This document shows positions 18,297 through 26,501 of a DNA stretch of 64,000 nt, piece after piece. Origin of the DNA: Nocardioides marmoriginsengisoli (GTDB taxonomy: Bacteria; Actinomycetota; Actinomycetes; Propionibacteriales; Nocardioidaceae); assembly GCF_003725695.1 (NCBI RefSeq), contig NZ_RJSE01000003.1, forward strand, positions 1 to 64,000, given 5' to 3'. The notes below the pieces were generated by a model. It saw only the letters and a list, made by a program, of their open reading frames with translations. It ran no database searches and was not told where the DNA came from. Each line of letters begins with the position of its first letter. Position 1 is the first letter of the stretch. The position numbers and the translations under genes were made by a program.

Positions 18297-19571
18297 TTAC
18301 TTCTTGATCTTCTTGACGCGTTTGTGCGTGGAGGTCGGGTGGAGCGCGTAGTCGGCGAGCACGTGCTCGTACGCCGCCGCCGTCTTCTTGGCGACCGCGG
18401 TCCAGCTGAACAGCTCCTGGGCGCGCACCCGACCCGCCTTGCCGAGGCGGTCGCGCCGCTCCGGGTCGTCGAGCAGGTCCGCCAGCGTGGACGCCAGCTC
18501 ACCGACGTCGCCGGGGGTGACCAGCTCGGCGCAGAGACCGTCGGGACCGACGACCTCCGGGATCGCGCCGGTGCGGCTGACCACCAGCGGGGTCTCGCAG
18601 GCCATCAGCTCGGCGGTCGGCAGCGAGAAGCCCTCGTAGAGCGACGGGACGACGGCGATCTCGGCGGAGCCCATCACCTCGACCAGCTCGGTGTCGCTGA
18701 TCCCGTTGACGAACCGGATGTGCTCGCCGATACCGAGCTCCTCGATCAGCTTCTCGGTGCGGCCGCCCGGGGTCGGCTTGGTCACGAGCAGCAGCTCGAG
18801 GTCGCGCTCGGTGCGCAGCTTGGCGAACGCCTCCAGCAGGGTAGCGATGCCCTTCATCGGGGCGTCCGCGCTGGCCATCGCGACCAGTCGTCCGGGAACC
18901 CGCGGCTTGGTCGGCGGCACGAAGCAGTCGTCGACACCGAGCGGGATGACCTGCATCTTCTCGATGTCCGCGGCGAAGTCCTTGGCCGCGTCGACCTTCG
19001 AGGACTCCGACGGCAGCAGGATCCAGCGCGCACGCCGTACGACGGCGCCCTGCATCTTCAGGAAGCCGTACCAGCGACGCAGGCTGAGCTTCTTGCGCAG
19101 CGGCGCGGCGGCGATGTCGACCCGGCGGTCGAACGTGATCGGGTGGTGCACGGTGGTGAGGACCGGGATGTCGAGCTCCTTCTCGATGTCCATCACGCCG
19201 TGGGCCAGCACCTGGTTGTCGTGCACGATGTCGAAGTCGTCCTTGCGGCCGCGCAGCGCCTTGAGCACGCGCTTGCCGAAGGTCCGCGGCTCCGGGAAGC
19301 CGGCGGTGCACATGATGGCGAACTCCTGGGCGTCGATCAGGTCGCGGAACTCCCACGGCCAGACCATCCGGAACGGATCCGGTTCCCGGTAGAGGTCCAG
19401 GCTCGGGACCTTGGTCAGGGCGACACCCTCGTCCAGCTCCGGGTACGGCTGACCCGAGAACACCTCGACGGTGTGGCCGAGCTCGACGAGCTCACGGCTC
19501 AAGTGACGGACGTAAACGCCCTGTCCCCCGCAATGTGGCTTGCTGCGGTAGGACACGAGTGCGATGCGCAA
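18297..19571 (-). CDS. GT4-family glycosyltransferase
   Basis: A 424-residue GT-B-fold retaining glycosyltransferase. The N-terminal domain begins MRIALVSYRSKPHCGGQGVY, the glycine loop typical of GT4 enzymes. The C-terminal domain has the nucleotide-sugar motif E-x7-E in PSLYEGFSLPTAELMACETP. The C-terminus is strongly basic (KRVKKIKK), which may bind the enzyme to membrane. The start is TTG at 19571; no ATG in frame precedes the conserved beta strand. It heads the operon with the methyltransferase and toroid genes and diverges from kstR over a near-KstR site, so it may respond to steroids. Acceptor and sugar are unknown. Confidence 0.8.
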   Translation of the reverse strand: MRIALVSYRSKPHCGGQGVYVRHLSRELVELGHTVEVFSGQPYPELDEGVALTKVPSLDLYREPDPFRMVWPWEFRDLIDAQEFAIMCTAGFPEPRTFGKRVLKALRGRKDDFDIVHDNQVLAHGVMDIEKELDIPVLTTVHHPITFDRRVDIAAAPLRKKLSLRRWYGFLKMQGAVVRRARWILLPSESSKVDAAKDFAADIEKMQVIPLGVDDCFVPPTKPRVPGRLVAMASADAPMKGIATLLEAFAKLRTERDLELLLVTKPTPGGRTEKLIEELGIGEHIRFVNGISDTELVEVMGSAEIAVVPSLYEGFSLPTAELMACETPLVVSRTGAIPEVVGPDGLCAELVTPGDVGELASTLADLLDDPERRDRLGKAGRVRAQELFSWTAVAKKTAAAYEHVLADYALHPTSTHKRVKKIKK

Positions 19572-19631
19572 AGGCCCGCCCTTCCCAGTTTTCCCAGGCG
19601 GACCCAGGCTGTTTTTTCCATGTATCGGAAC

Positions 19632-19645
19632 TGCAACGTGTTTCT
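19632..19645. promoter_or_regulatory. KstR-like operator, one mismatch
   Basis: TGCAACGTGTTTCT keeps the AACnnGTT core and first T but ends in T instead of A. It lies between the glycosyltransferase (minus) and kstR (plus). KstR is autoregulated in mycobacteria, so a site here is expected. Confidence 0.55.
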
Positions 19646-19757
19646 ATTATGACCGATCCCGCTGCTAGCCTTGGAATCACGGTCTCGCGGGCAATTCTGC
19701 AGGGTCGGCACAACTCCGCTCACGAACAGCCTGGGCGACCACGAGGGGACAGGCATC

Positions 19758-20369
19758 TTGACCACCACGAACTCGTTGACGTACGACGATCTCGGCTCCG
19801 CTGCCCAGCGTGACCGCCGACGTCGGATCCTCGACGCCACCATCGCGCTGGCATCCAAGGGCGGCTTCGACGCCGTCCAGATGCGCGCGGTCGCCGAGCA
19901 GGCCGACGTCGCCCTCGGCACCCTCTACCGCTACTTCCCGTCCAAGATCCATCTTCTCGTCTCGGCGCTCGCACGCCAGTTCGAAGACACCCAGTCGATG
20001 GTCAGCCGCAAGCCCGTCCCCGGCGAGACCCCGTCCGAGCGGGTCATCTACGTGCTCCGCCGGGCGACCCGCGGCATGCAGGGCGACGCCAACCTGACCG
20101 AGGCGCTGACCCGGGCCTTCATGTTCGCCGACGCCTCGGTCGCGACCGAGATCCACGTCGTCGGCATGCAGCTGACCACGATGCTGAACCGGGCGATCAA
20201 GGGCGACGCGTACGTCGAGGGCGAGCAGCCTTCCGACGAGGAGGTCGCCGTCGCCCGGGTGATCAGCGACGTCTGGCTCTCCGCGCTGGTCTCCTGGGTC
20301 ACCGGCCGCGCGACCGCCGAAGAGGTCGCCGACCACATCGAGACGGCCGTCCGGCTCGTCCTGCGGTAG
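19758..20369 (+). CDS. kstR: TetR-family transcriptional repressor KstR
   Basis: A 203-residue TetR repressor very like mycobacterial KstR. The N-terminal helix-turn-helix has DLGSAAQRDRRRRILDATI and VQMRAVAEQADVALGTLYRY, nearly the same as the known protein; the ligand domain keeps LTEALTRAFMFADAS and VARVISDVWLSAL. KstR represses steroid genes until a steroid CoA thioester binds. I chose the TTG at 19758 because GAGGGGA lies about ten bases before it and the length then matches the family (about 199). The frame is open to 19671, but that stretch is unlike the family. It sits among its own predicted targets. Confidence 0.93.
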   Translation: MTTTNSLTYDDLGSAAQRDRRRRILDATIALASKGGFDAVQMRAVAEQADVALGTLYRYFPSKIHLLVSALARQFEDTQSMVSRKPVPGETPSERVIYVLRRATRGMQGDANLTEALTRAFMFADASVATEIHVVGMQLTTMLNRAIKGDAYVEGEQPSDEEVAVARVISDVWLSALVSWVTGRATAEEVADHIETAVRLVLR

Positions 20370-20412
20370 TTCCCGCGCACGGCACCGCGTCTCGACGGAC
20401 CCGCAGACGTGA

Positions 20413-21171
20413 CTACCCCCCGAACGCGTGGGTGGCGGTCACACCGCCGTCGATCGCGATCTCGGCCCCGTTGATGTACCCGGACTCGTCGCTCGCCAGG
20501 AACACGTAGAGCGGCGCGATGTCCTCGGGGTAGCCGACCCGGCGCAGCGGCACCCGGGAGGCGCCGAACTCCATCGCCGCGTCGCCGCCGTGCGGGCGAG
20601 TCATCGGGGTGTCGATCATCCCGGGGTGGATCGAGTTGACCCGGATCCCCTTGGGGCCGAGCTCCATCGCCGCTGCCTTGGTCATGCCCCGGATGGCCCA
20701 CTTGGTGGCCACGTAGCCGGTCAGCGACGCCATCCCGGCGAGGCCCTCGACCGAGGAGGCGTTGATGATCGAGCCGCCGCCGTTCTTCCGCATCGTCCGG
20801 GCGACGGCCTTCATGCCCAGGAAGGTGCCGAGCTGGTTCACGTTGACGAGGAGCAGGTACTCCTCCTTGGTCATCTTCTCGATGTCGGCGAACCGCAGGA
20901 TCCCGGCGTTGTTGGCCAGCACGTTCACCGGCCCGAAGCGCTCGTTGGTCGACTCGACCAGCGCGGTCCAGGAGTCCTCGTCGCTGACGTCGTGGTGGGC
21001 GAAGTGCGCGTCCGCGCCGAGCTCGTCGGCCAGCGCCTGGCCGAACTCGTCGGCGACGTCCGCGATGACCACCTTGGCGCCCTCGGCGACGAAGTGCCGG
21101 GCGATCGCGGCGCCCTGGCCCTGTGCGCCGCCGGTGACGATGGCGACCTTTCCGGCGAGTCTGTTGCTCAT
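20413..21171 (-). CDS. Short-chain dehydrogenase, FabG3/hydroxysteroid dehydrogenase-like
   Basis: A 252-residue classical SDR. The cofactor motif is TGGAQGQG (13-20), the structural motif NNAG is at 87-90, and the catalytic set is S140, Y153, K157. D38 after strand 2 (IADV) favours NAD over NADP. The sequence resembles the 3-alpha/20-beta-hydroxysteroid dehydrogenase FabG3 (Rv2002): SIINASSVEGLAG and ELGPKGIRVNSIHPGMIDTPMT. It is the last gene of the operon that starts with the ferredoxin reductase, 32 bases after hsd4A. A role in steroid hydroxyl oxidation is likely; the exact position is unknown. Confidence 0.82.
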   Translation of the reverse strand: MSNRLAGKVAIVTGGAQGQGAAIARHFVAEGAKVVIADVADEFGQALADELGADAHFAHHDVSDEDSWTALVESTNERFGPVNVLANNAGILRFADIEKMTKEEYLLLVNVNQLGTFLGMKAVARTMRKNGGGSIINASSVEGLAGMASLTGYVATKWAIRGMTKAAAMELGPKGIRVNSIHPGMIDTPMTRPHGGDAAMEFGASRVPLRRVGYPEDIAPLYVFLASDESGYINGAEIAIDGGVTATHAFGG

Positions 21172-21203
21172 GCTGGGGTTCCTTCTGGGTGGGGGTGGGT
21201 TGC

Positions 21204-22112
21204 TCAGACCTGGAGCTGCATGACGGAGTCGGCCGCGAACCCCGAGGAGGGGTCGCGGTCGGCGAAGAAGCCACCGACGGTCTTGTCGAGCTCGGCGAGG
21301 TCGAAGACGTCGCCGGTGGTGTCGAAGCGCTGCTCGACGACCGGGGCGCCGATCAGGGCGACCATGCCGCCGTACACGACGAAGACCTGGCCGGTGATGC
21401 GCTCGGCCGCCGGCGAGGCCAGGTAGGCCACCAGCGGGGCGACGTGCTCGGCGGAGTACGGGTCGATCGCCTTCCCGGACTGGTCCTCGCCGAAGACCGC
21501 CGCGGTCATCGCGGTCCGGGCCCGCGGTGCGATCGCGTTCGCCCGGATGCCCATCCGGCCCAGGCCGCGCGCGGTGGAGAGCGTCAGCGCGGTGATCCCG
21601 GCCTTGGCGGCGGCGTAGTTCGCCTGCCCCGGGGAGCCGCTCAGCGAAGCCTCGGACGCGGTGTTGATCACGCTGCCGTAGACCTGCTCGCCGGTCTCCT
21701 TGTGCTTCGCCCGCCAGTACGCCGCGGCGTTGCGGGAGAGCAGGAAGTGACCGCGCAGGTGGATCTTGGTGACCAGGTCGAAGTCCTCGTCGGTCATGTT
21801 GAAGAGCATCTTGTCCCGGGTGACGCCGGCGTTGTTCACCACGACGTCGAGCCCGCCCAGACCGATCGCTGCCTCGATCATGGCGTCTGCGGTGGACCGC
21901 TCCCCCACGTCACCGGCGACCACGACGGCGGTGCCGCCGAGGCTCCTGATCTCGTCGGCCGCCTCGTCGCCGGCGCCGGGCAGGTCGTTGAGGACGACCG
22001 CCGCCCCGGCCTTCGCGAGCGCGACCGCCTCGGCGCGACCGAGGCCGGCTCCGGCTCCGGTGACGACGGCGACGCGGCCGTCCAGGCTCAACGGGTCGGT
22101 GGTTTCAGGCAT
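21204..22112 (-). CDS. hsd4A: Hsd4A-like 17-beta-hydroxysteroid / 3-hydroxyacyl-CoA dehydrogenase
   Basis: A 302-residue SDR with GAGAGLG (19-25), NNAG (93-96) and Y166/K170 in QANYAAAKAG. It has the C-terminal extension typical of the peroxisomal multifunctional-enzyme/Hsd4A group (GFFADRDPSSGF), longer than FabG. In mycobacteria Hsd4A (Rv3502c) oxidises side-chain 3-hydroxyacyl-CoA and 17-hydroxysteroids and lies beside fdxD (Rv3503c), exactly as here, 49 bases downstream of the ferredoxin gene. The FabG-type reductase label is the alternative, but context and length favour Hsd4A. Confidence 0.85.
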   Translation of the reverse strand: MPETTDPLSLDGRVAVVTGAGAGLGRAEAVALAKAGAAVVLNDLPGAGDEAADEIRSLGGTAVVVAGDVGERSTADAMIEAAIGLGGLDVVVNNAGVTRDKMLFNMTDEDFDLVTKIHLRGHFLLSRNAAAYWRAKHKETGEQVYGSVINTASEASLSGSPGQANYAAAKAGITALTLSTARGLGRMGIRANAIAPRARTAMTAAVFGEDQSGKAIDPYSAEHVAPLVAYLASPAAERITGQVFVVYGGMVALIGAPVVEQRFDTTGDVFDLAELDKTVGGFFADRDPSSGFAADSVMQLQV

Positions 22113-22161
22113 GCGGATGCAACTCTCTTCTCTGCGGAGGACGTGCGGGAGGTGGTTTCGG

Positions 22162-22356
22162 TCAGCCGTCGATCAGGCTGATCGCGGACTTGGGGCAGGC
22201 GGCGATGGCCTGCGCGACCGCGTCGCGGTTCTCGTCGGTGACGTTCTCGTCGACGATCTGGAGGAAATCGTCGTCGTCGATCTCGAAGTTGGCCGGTGCG
22301 AGCGCCTCGCAGAGCGCGTTGGACTCGCAGAGGTCGAAGTCGACCTTGATCTTCAT
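22162..22356 (-). CDS. fdxD: 3Fe-4S ferredoxin FdxD
   Basis: A 64-residue ferredoxin. Three cysteines, C10, C16 and C54 (the last followed by Pro), form the pattern of a single [3Fe-4S] cluster; position 13, often His or Ala in P450-linked ferredoxins, is Asn. The matching mycobacterial gene is Rv3503c next to hsd4A. The ATG overlaps the stop of the upstream split-barrel gene. Likely role: carry electrons from the reductase encoded two genes upstream to a steroid oxygenase, for instance CYP125 or KshA, neither of which is in this window. Confidence 0.9.
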   Translation of the reverse strand: MKIKVDFDLCESNALCEALAPANFEIDDDDFLQIVDENVTDENRDAVAQAIAACPKSAISLIDG

Positions 22357-22832
22357 GAATTTCCTCCAGGGGGTGCGGTCATCTTGCGGTGGTCCCAGGT
22401 CGCGATCTTCTCCGGCTCGACGATGACGCCGACCCGCTTGCGAGCCTGCTGGGCCACGATCTGGTCACCGAACTCGCCGAGGTCCTCGCCGTTCGCCATC
22501 ACCTTGGCGACCCGGCCACCGAGATCGACGAGCTGGTCGTAGTCCTCGATCAGGCGCGCGTTGCCGAAGATGGTCGCGCCGCGCAGCTCGAAGTAGTCGG
22601 TGCCGTCCTCGACCAGGCAGGTGATCCGCGGGTCGCGGCGCAGGTTGAGGATCTTCTGCGACTTGCCGTAGGTCCAGAAGAACATCCGGTCCTCGACCAT
22701 GACGTAGAAGAGCGTGGTCAGGTGCGGCTGCCCGTCGGGGCCGTTGGTGGCCACCTGGACCTTCATGTTGGTGTCGAGGAACTCGGCGAGCTCCTCGTTG
22801 GTCAGCTTGACCGCGTCCCTACCGGCTGCCAT
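22353..22832 (-). CDS. FMN/F420-binding split-barrel (pyridoxamine-oxidase-like) protein
   Basis: A 159-residue PPOX-fold protein: VATNGPDGQPHLTTLFYVMVEDRMFFWTYGKSQKILNLRRDPRITCLVEDG shows the split barrel in pieces, with the segment YGKSQKILNLRRDP typical of the flavin/F420 phosphate site. Such proteins reduce or hold flavin-type cofactors; the substrate here is unknown. It starts at the ATG at 22832, overlapping the reductase stop, and overlaps fdxD by four bases. Position between a ferredoxin reductase and a ferredoxin, under a KstR operator, suggests a redox job in steroid metabolism, which is inference. Confidence 0.7.
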   Translation of the reverse strand: MAAGRDAVKLTNEELAEFLDTNMKVQVATNGPDGQPHLTTLFYVMVEDRMFFWTYGKSQKILNLRRDPRITCLVEDGTDYFELRGATIFGNARLIEDYDQLVDLGGRVAKVMANGEDLGEFGDQIVAQQARKRVGVIVEPEKIATWDHRKMTAPPGGNS

Positions 22833-23854
22833 CAGGATCCTTCGCTCGAGTGACCGGGGAAGACGCCTTGGTCGGGGAAGATCAGCGGTGCGGCGTTGTT
22901 CACCGCAGTGGCGACCTCGCCGAACCCGACCGCGATCAGCCGGACCTTGCCGTCGTACTCGGTGATGTCGCCGGCCGCGAACACCCGTGGCAGGTTCGTC
23001 CGGGTGCTGGTGTCGACCTTGATGTGCCGCTTGTCGAACTCCAGGCCCCACTCCTTCATCGCGGTCAGGTCCGCGACGAAGCCCAGGGCGGCGACCACGG
23101 CCTGGGCGGGCTTGGTGACGACCTCGCCGTCGTCCTTGGTGATCTCCACCTTCTCGACCTGGTCGTCTCCGATCAGGGCGGTGACCTGGGCCTTGGTGAT
23201 CACCTCGGCGTCGCTCGCGAGGACGGCGTCGATGGTCGCCTGGTGCGCCCGGAACTGGTCGCGACGGTGCACCAGGGTGATCGAGCTGGCGATGCCGTCG
23301 AGCTGGTGCGCCCAGTCGAAGGCGCTGTCCCCGCCGCCGACGATCACCACGTCCTTACCGCGGTACTCGTCGAACGACGGCACGAAGAAGACCAGGCCGC
23401 GCCCCTCCCAGCCGTCACCGGCCGGCAGCGGTCGCGGGGTGAACTTGCCGATGCCCGCGGTCACGATGACGACCTTCGCGACGATCTCGGAGCCGTCGTC
23501 CAGCCCCATCGTGACCGAGTCCTCACCGACGGTCAGCGCGTTCGCGGTCCGGTTGAGCAGGTACGTCGGCTCCGCGCTGGCTGCCTGGGCGACCAGCTGG
23601 CTGATCAGCTCCCGGCCCTTGATGGTCGGGAACCCGGCCACGTCCAGGATCGCCTTCTCGGGGTAGAGCGCCGACACCTGGCCGCCGATCTCGGGAAGCG
23701 AGTCGACCAGGGTCACCGACATCCCGCGGAAGCCCGCGTAGTACGCGCCGAAGAGCCCTGCGGGCCCGGCACCGACGATGAGCACGTCCGTCTCATGGAG
23801 CTGTGCCGCTTCCTGGGCCTCTTCTTGGGGCACTCCATCGTCCTTCCGGGGCAT
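22832..23854 (-). CDS. Ferredoxin-NAD(P)+ reductase, thioredoxin-reductase-like type
   Basis: A 340-residue flavoprotein with two Rossmann domains. FAD motif VGAGPAG starts at residue 27; the NAD(P) motif VGGGDSAFDWA follows near residue 162; FAAGDITEYDGK closes the FAD site. The redox CxxC of thioredoxin reductases is replaced by the DSAFDW stretch, which marks the YumC-type ferredoxin reductases. Start: ATG at 23854 rather than TTG at 23866, because GGGACC precedes the ATG and the TTG would sit against the KstR operator (23869-23882). It heads the operon with the split-barrel protein, fdxD, hsd4A and an SDR, and so probably reduces FdxD. Confidence 0.83.
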   Translation of the reverse strand: MPRKDDGVPQEEAQEAAQLHETDVLIVGAGPAGLFGAYYAGFRGMSVTLVDSLPEIGGQVSALYPEKAILDVAGFPTIKGRELISQLVAQAASAEPTYLLNRTANALTVGEDSVTMGLDDGSEIVAKVVIVTAGIGKFTPRPLPAGDGWEGRGLVFFVPSFDEYRGKDVVIVGGGDSAFDWAHQLDGIASSITLVHRRDQFRAHQATIDAVLASDAEVITKAQVTALIGDDQVEKVEITKDDGEVVTKPAQAVVAALGFVADLTAMKEWGLEFDKRHIKVDTSTRTNLPRVFAAGDITEYDGKVRLIAVGFGEVATAVNNAAPLIFPDQGVFPGHSSEGS

Positions 23855-23868
23855 CAGGTCCCACAAAG

Positions 23869-23882
23869 TGGAACCTGTTCTA
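23869..23882. promoter_or_regulatory. KstR operator, perfect match
   Basis: TGGAACCTGTTCTA is an exact TnnAACnnGTTnnA site, 15 bases before the ATG of the ferredoxin reductase gene and just after the end of the mce4 operon. It should control the reductase-fdxD-hsd4A operon. Confidence 0.87.
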
Positions 23883-23887
23883 ATTTA

Positions 23888-24718
23888 TCAGAGCTTATCC
23901 GTCTTGGACACGACCCAGGCGTCGTCCTGGCGTTTCATCGTCAGAACGATCCGGTTCTGGTCGAGCTGCTGGCGCGGATTGCCCTCGATCGTGGTGATCG
24001 TGTTGACCCACATCATGATCTTGGCCTCGCTCTTCCGCAGCGAAAGCACCGAAGTCGAGATCGCGGTGGCCTTGACGGTCACGTTCTGCTTCACCATCGC
24101 CGGCTCGACGTCCTTGAGCGCGTCCTCGTACTCCTTCACGTACGACGCGGTCATCACCGCGCGGGCGGCCTTCTTGTCGGCGTCCAGTGTCTTGTAGCTC
24201 AGGGAGCCCAGCAGGGCGGCGTTCGAGGCTGCCGCGCTCATCGCCGCGTCCCGGTACGCCGCATCGGTGACCTGGCCGTTGTCCGCGACCGCCAGGTCGC
24301 CCGGACCGGAGGTCAGGATGATCGTGGTGAGCGCTCCGGCGAGCAGCACGCAGAGGGCGAGCAGCGCCGCGGCGACCTTGTCGACTCCCCCGGTTCCGGC
24401 AGCCCGGGCTGCGCCGGTGCCCGGCTCGGCATCCGCCAGCGGCTCGGCGCTCGGCTCGGGGTCGGCGTCGGCCTCGGCCTCGGCCTCGGGCTCGGCTTCT
24501 GGCTCGGCGCTCGACTCGGGGTCGGCGCCTGGCAGGGGCGCGGAATCCGACTCCGCCTCAGGCGCAGGCGCGTCCTCGGGCTCGGGCTCGGCCAGGTCGC
24601 GCTCCACCGGCTCCGGCTCCGGGAGGTCCGAGTGGCAGAACCGGCACTTCACGGCCGCTGCCTTGATCACCTCGGCGCAGAACGGGCAGACCTTCTCGTC
24701 CGGTGCGATCGCGTTCAT
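23888..24718 (-). CDS. Mce-associated membrane protein with zinc ribbon and acidic repeat (Mam4B position)
   Basis: A 276-residue protein in three parts. Residues 11-28 form a zinc ribbon (C11, C14, C25, C28). Residues ~33-100 are a low-complexity Glu/Pro/Ala/Asp stretch with many EPE and EAE steps. Residues ~114-136 are one membrane helix, followed by a ~140-residue Mam (DUF/SnoaL-like) outer domain ending in DAWVVSKTDKL. The ribbon and acidic arm should be cytosolic. Ordinary Mam proteins have only a short cytosolic tail, so the added N-terminal half is unusual. It overlaps mam4A by four bases (ATGA) and is the last gene of the mce4 operon. Mam proteins help keep Mce complexes stable. Confidence 0.75.
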   Translation of the reverse strand: MNAIAPDEKVCPFCAEVIKAAAVKCRFCHSDLPEPEPVERDLAEPEPEDAPAPEAESDSAPLPGADPESSAEPEAEPEAEAEADADPEPSAEPLADAEPGTGAARAAGTGGVDKVAAALLALCVLLAGALTTIILTSGPGDLAVADNGQVTDAAYRDAAMSAAASNAALLGSLSYKTLDADKKAARAVMTASYVKEYEDALKDVEPAMVKQNVTVKATAISTSVLSLRKSEAKIMMWVNTITTIEGNPRQQLDQNRIVLTMKRQDDAWVVSKTDKL

Positions 24719-25272
24719 CGGATCACCTCGAGGTCGGCGATCAACCAGCGGTCGCCGACGTGGTTCATGGTCAGCTTGAACATGTAGCCGAGCTCCTGGT
24801 AGCCCGGGCCCTTGCCGGCCTTCTTGGCGGCCTCGGTGGTGGTGTTGGTGACCTTGGTGTCCACCGCCACCGAGACGATCGCGGTCTTCTCGTCGACCTG
24901 ACCGATCCCGACCTTGAGGACGTCGCCGGTGGAGACGGCCCGGCGCTGGCGGGTCAGCGCGGTCAGCTCGACCAGGTCGTTGCTGTAGTCGGTCTTGAAC
25001 TTGCCGGTCGCGTAGCCCAGCACCCGCTTGGTGTCGGCGTCGATGTCGTTGTAGTCGAGGTTGACGAAGTCGCTCATCATCCGGCGCGCGGTGGTGGTGA
25101 TCTCGGTGTCCCGGTCGGCCGCGTCGTCGGCGGCGGTCCAGGAACTCGGCAGCACGCCCGGCACGAACGCCTTCGCGCCGAGGACGAGCAGGCAGGCGAG
25201 CGCGAGCACGACGGCCAGCACCGTCAGGAACCGGCGCGCGGTGCGCGGCGGCGTGGCGAGGTCCTCAGTCAT
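24715..25272 (-). CDS. mam4A: Mce-associated membrane protein Mam4A
   Basis: A 185-residue protein with a short cytosolic N-terminus, one membrane helix (about residues 15-37, FLTVLAVVLALACLLVLGAK) and an outer domain ending VGDRWLIADLEVIR, a typical Mam C-terminus. The ATG at 25272 shares bases with the mce4F stop (ATGA); a longer frame upstream lies inside mce4F. Two mam genes after mceF is the mce4 layout of mycobacteria (Rv3493c-Rv3492c). Confidence 0.82.
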   Translation of the reverse strand: MTEDLATPPRTARRFLTVLAVVLALACLLVLGAKAFVPGVLPSSWTAADDAADRDTEITTTARRMMSDFVNLDYNDIDADTKRVLGYATGKFKTDYSNDLVELTALTRQRRAVSTGDVLKVGIGQVDEKTAIVSVAVDTKVTNTTTEAAKKAGKGPGYQELGYMFKLTMNHVGDRWLIADLEVIR

Positions 25273-26501
25273 CAGTCGCTGGATCCCAGGAGAATCCACT
25301 TCCACGTGTCGTCGCCAAACACCGTATGCCTCCCACTGCTCACCTCGGGTGTCGTCCGTGCCTGCTCAGCATCGTACGTTCCGACCCGGCTCCGGTTCCC
25401 GGTGACGCTCGAGGGCTGCGGCGCGTACTTCGAACCGCGCATGTTGTACGGCGCCGGCGAGAGGCACTTGGCCTGGTACGTCGGGGAGTCGGTCAGGTCC
25501 GTGCCGGGCCGCCAGTCCTTCACCGGCTTGTAGCCCTCGGTGCACGCCGCCTGGGCGTAGTTGAGCTGCAGGTTGATGTGCCCGTAGCCGTCGCCCGGCG
25601 TACCGGTGAACCCGGAGGAGATCACCGCCGGGAAGGTGACCAGGGTCTGCTCCAGCGCGTTCAACCGGTCGGTCGCGACCTGGTTGACCTCGACGAGGTT
25701 CCCGAGGAACGAGGGCAGGATCGGCTTCAGCCCGGTCAGCAGCGAGTCGACCTCCTGGACCGCCGGCGTCCCGGCCTCGAGCACGGTGCGCAGGAAGTCG
25801 TCGGAGGACGCCAGGGTGCCGGTGAAGTCGGCCAGGTTCGAGGAGAACGACCGGATGTTCGCGGCGTTGTCCTGCTGCGTCTCCAGCACCGTCTGCCCGG
25901 ACCGGATCAGCGCGATGGTCTCGGCCTCGTTCTTCTTGGCCTGCGCCACCAGCGCCGTCCCGGAGTCGACCATCCGCCGCAACGGGTCGGCGGTGCCCTT
26001 GAACATCGTGCCCAGCTCTGAGGTCACCGTGGCGACGTCCGACTGGTTCAGGGACCCGACCAGCCCGTTGATCTTCACGAGCAGGTCGTCGGTGGCCTGC
26101 GGCAGGCTGGCCTCGTCGCCGTCGAAGGTGTCGCCGTCGGCGGCGTACGGGCCGTTGCCGTCCTTCGGCTCGAAGTCCAGGTACTGCTCCCCCACGGCCG
26201 AGAGGTTGTGGATGAAGAACGGGGAGTCGGCCGGGATCCTGGTGCCCTCCTTGACCGCGAAGGTCAGCCGGACGCCGTCCGGGATGACCTCCATGTCGGA
26301 GACCTTGCCGACCTTCACGCCGCGGTAGGTGACCTCGCTGCCGACGAAGAGCCCGCCCGAGCTGGGCAGCTCGGCGTGCAGGGTCAGGCCGCGGCCGGTG
26401 ACCTTGTCCATCAGGCCGAGGTACGAGGCGGTCACGTAGACGATGCCGACGGCCGCGAGAACGACGAAGGCGATCAGCCGGACCTTGACTCCGCGGGTCA
26501 T
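25272..26501 (-). CDS. mce4F: Mce4F, sterol-import Mce protein
   Basis: A 409-residue Mce-family protein: an N-terminal signal-anchor helix (residues ~8-30), an MlaD/Mce domain (~38-118, with GGLFVGSEVTYRGVKVGKVS), then a long helical region (~130-290) and a C-terminal tail. Six Mce subunits A-F are thought to build a hexameric tube carrying lipid across the cell envelope to the YrbE permeases. The F position is given by gene order (sixth mce gene, before mam). The MlaD core motif AVGEQYLDFEP is clear. It overlaps mce4E by four bases. Confidence 0.88.
   Translation of the reverse strand: MTRGVKVRLIAFVVLAAVGIVYVTASYLGLMDKVTGRGLTLHAELPSSGGLFVGSEVTYRGVKVGKVSDMEVIPDGVRLTFAVKEGTRIPADSPFFIHNLSAVGEQYLDFEPKDGNGPYAADGDTFDGDEASLPQATDDLLVKINGLVGSLNQSDVATVTSELGTMFKGTADPLRRMVDSGTALVAQAKKNEAETIALIRSGQTVLETQQDNAANIRSFSSNLADFTGTLASSDDFLRTVLEAGTPAVQEVDSLLTGLKPILPSFLGNLVEVNQVATDRLNALEQTLVTFPAVISSGFTGTPGDGYGHINLQLNYAQAACTEGYKPVKDWRPGTDLTDSPTYQAKCLSPAPYNMRGSKYAPQPSSVTGNRSRVGTYDAEQARTTPEVSSGRHTVFGDDTWKWILLGSSD

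Noticed and set aside
19671-19757. Longer N-terminus for KstR from an upstream start
   Set aside because: The added 29 residues do not resemble KstR proteins, and GAGGGGA before the TTG at 19758 supports the shorter form.
22832-23854. Thioredoxin reductase
   Set aside because: The redox-active CxxC is absent; the protein fits the thioredoxin-reductase-like ferredoxin reductases.
22850-24787. 645-codon plus-strand open frame opposite the ferredoxin reductase and Mam gene
   Set aside because: Mirror of the acidic repeat and reductase codons; no ribosome site, no family features.
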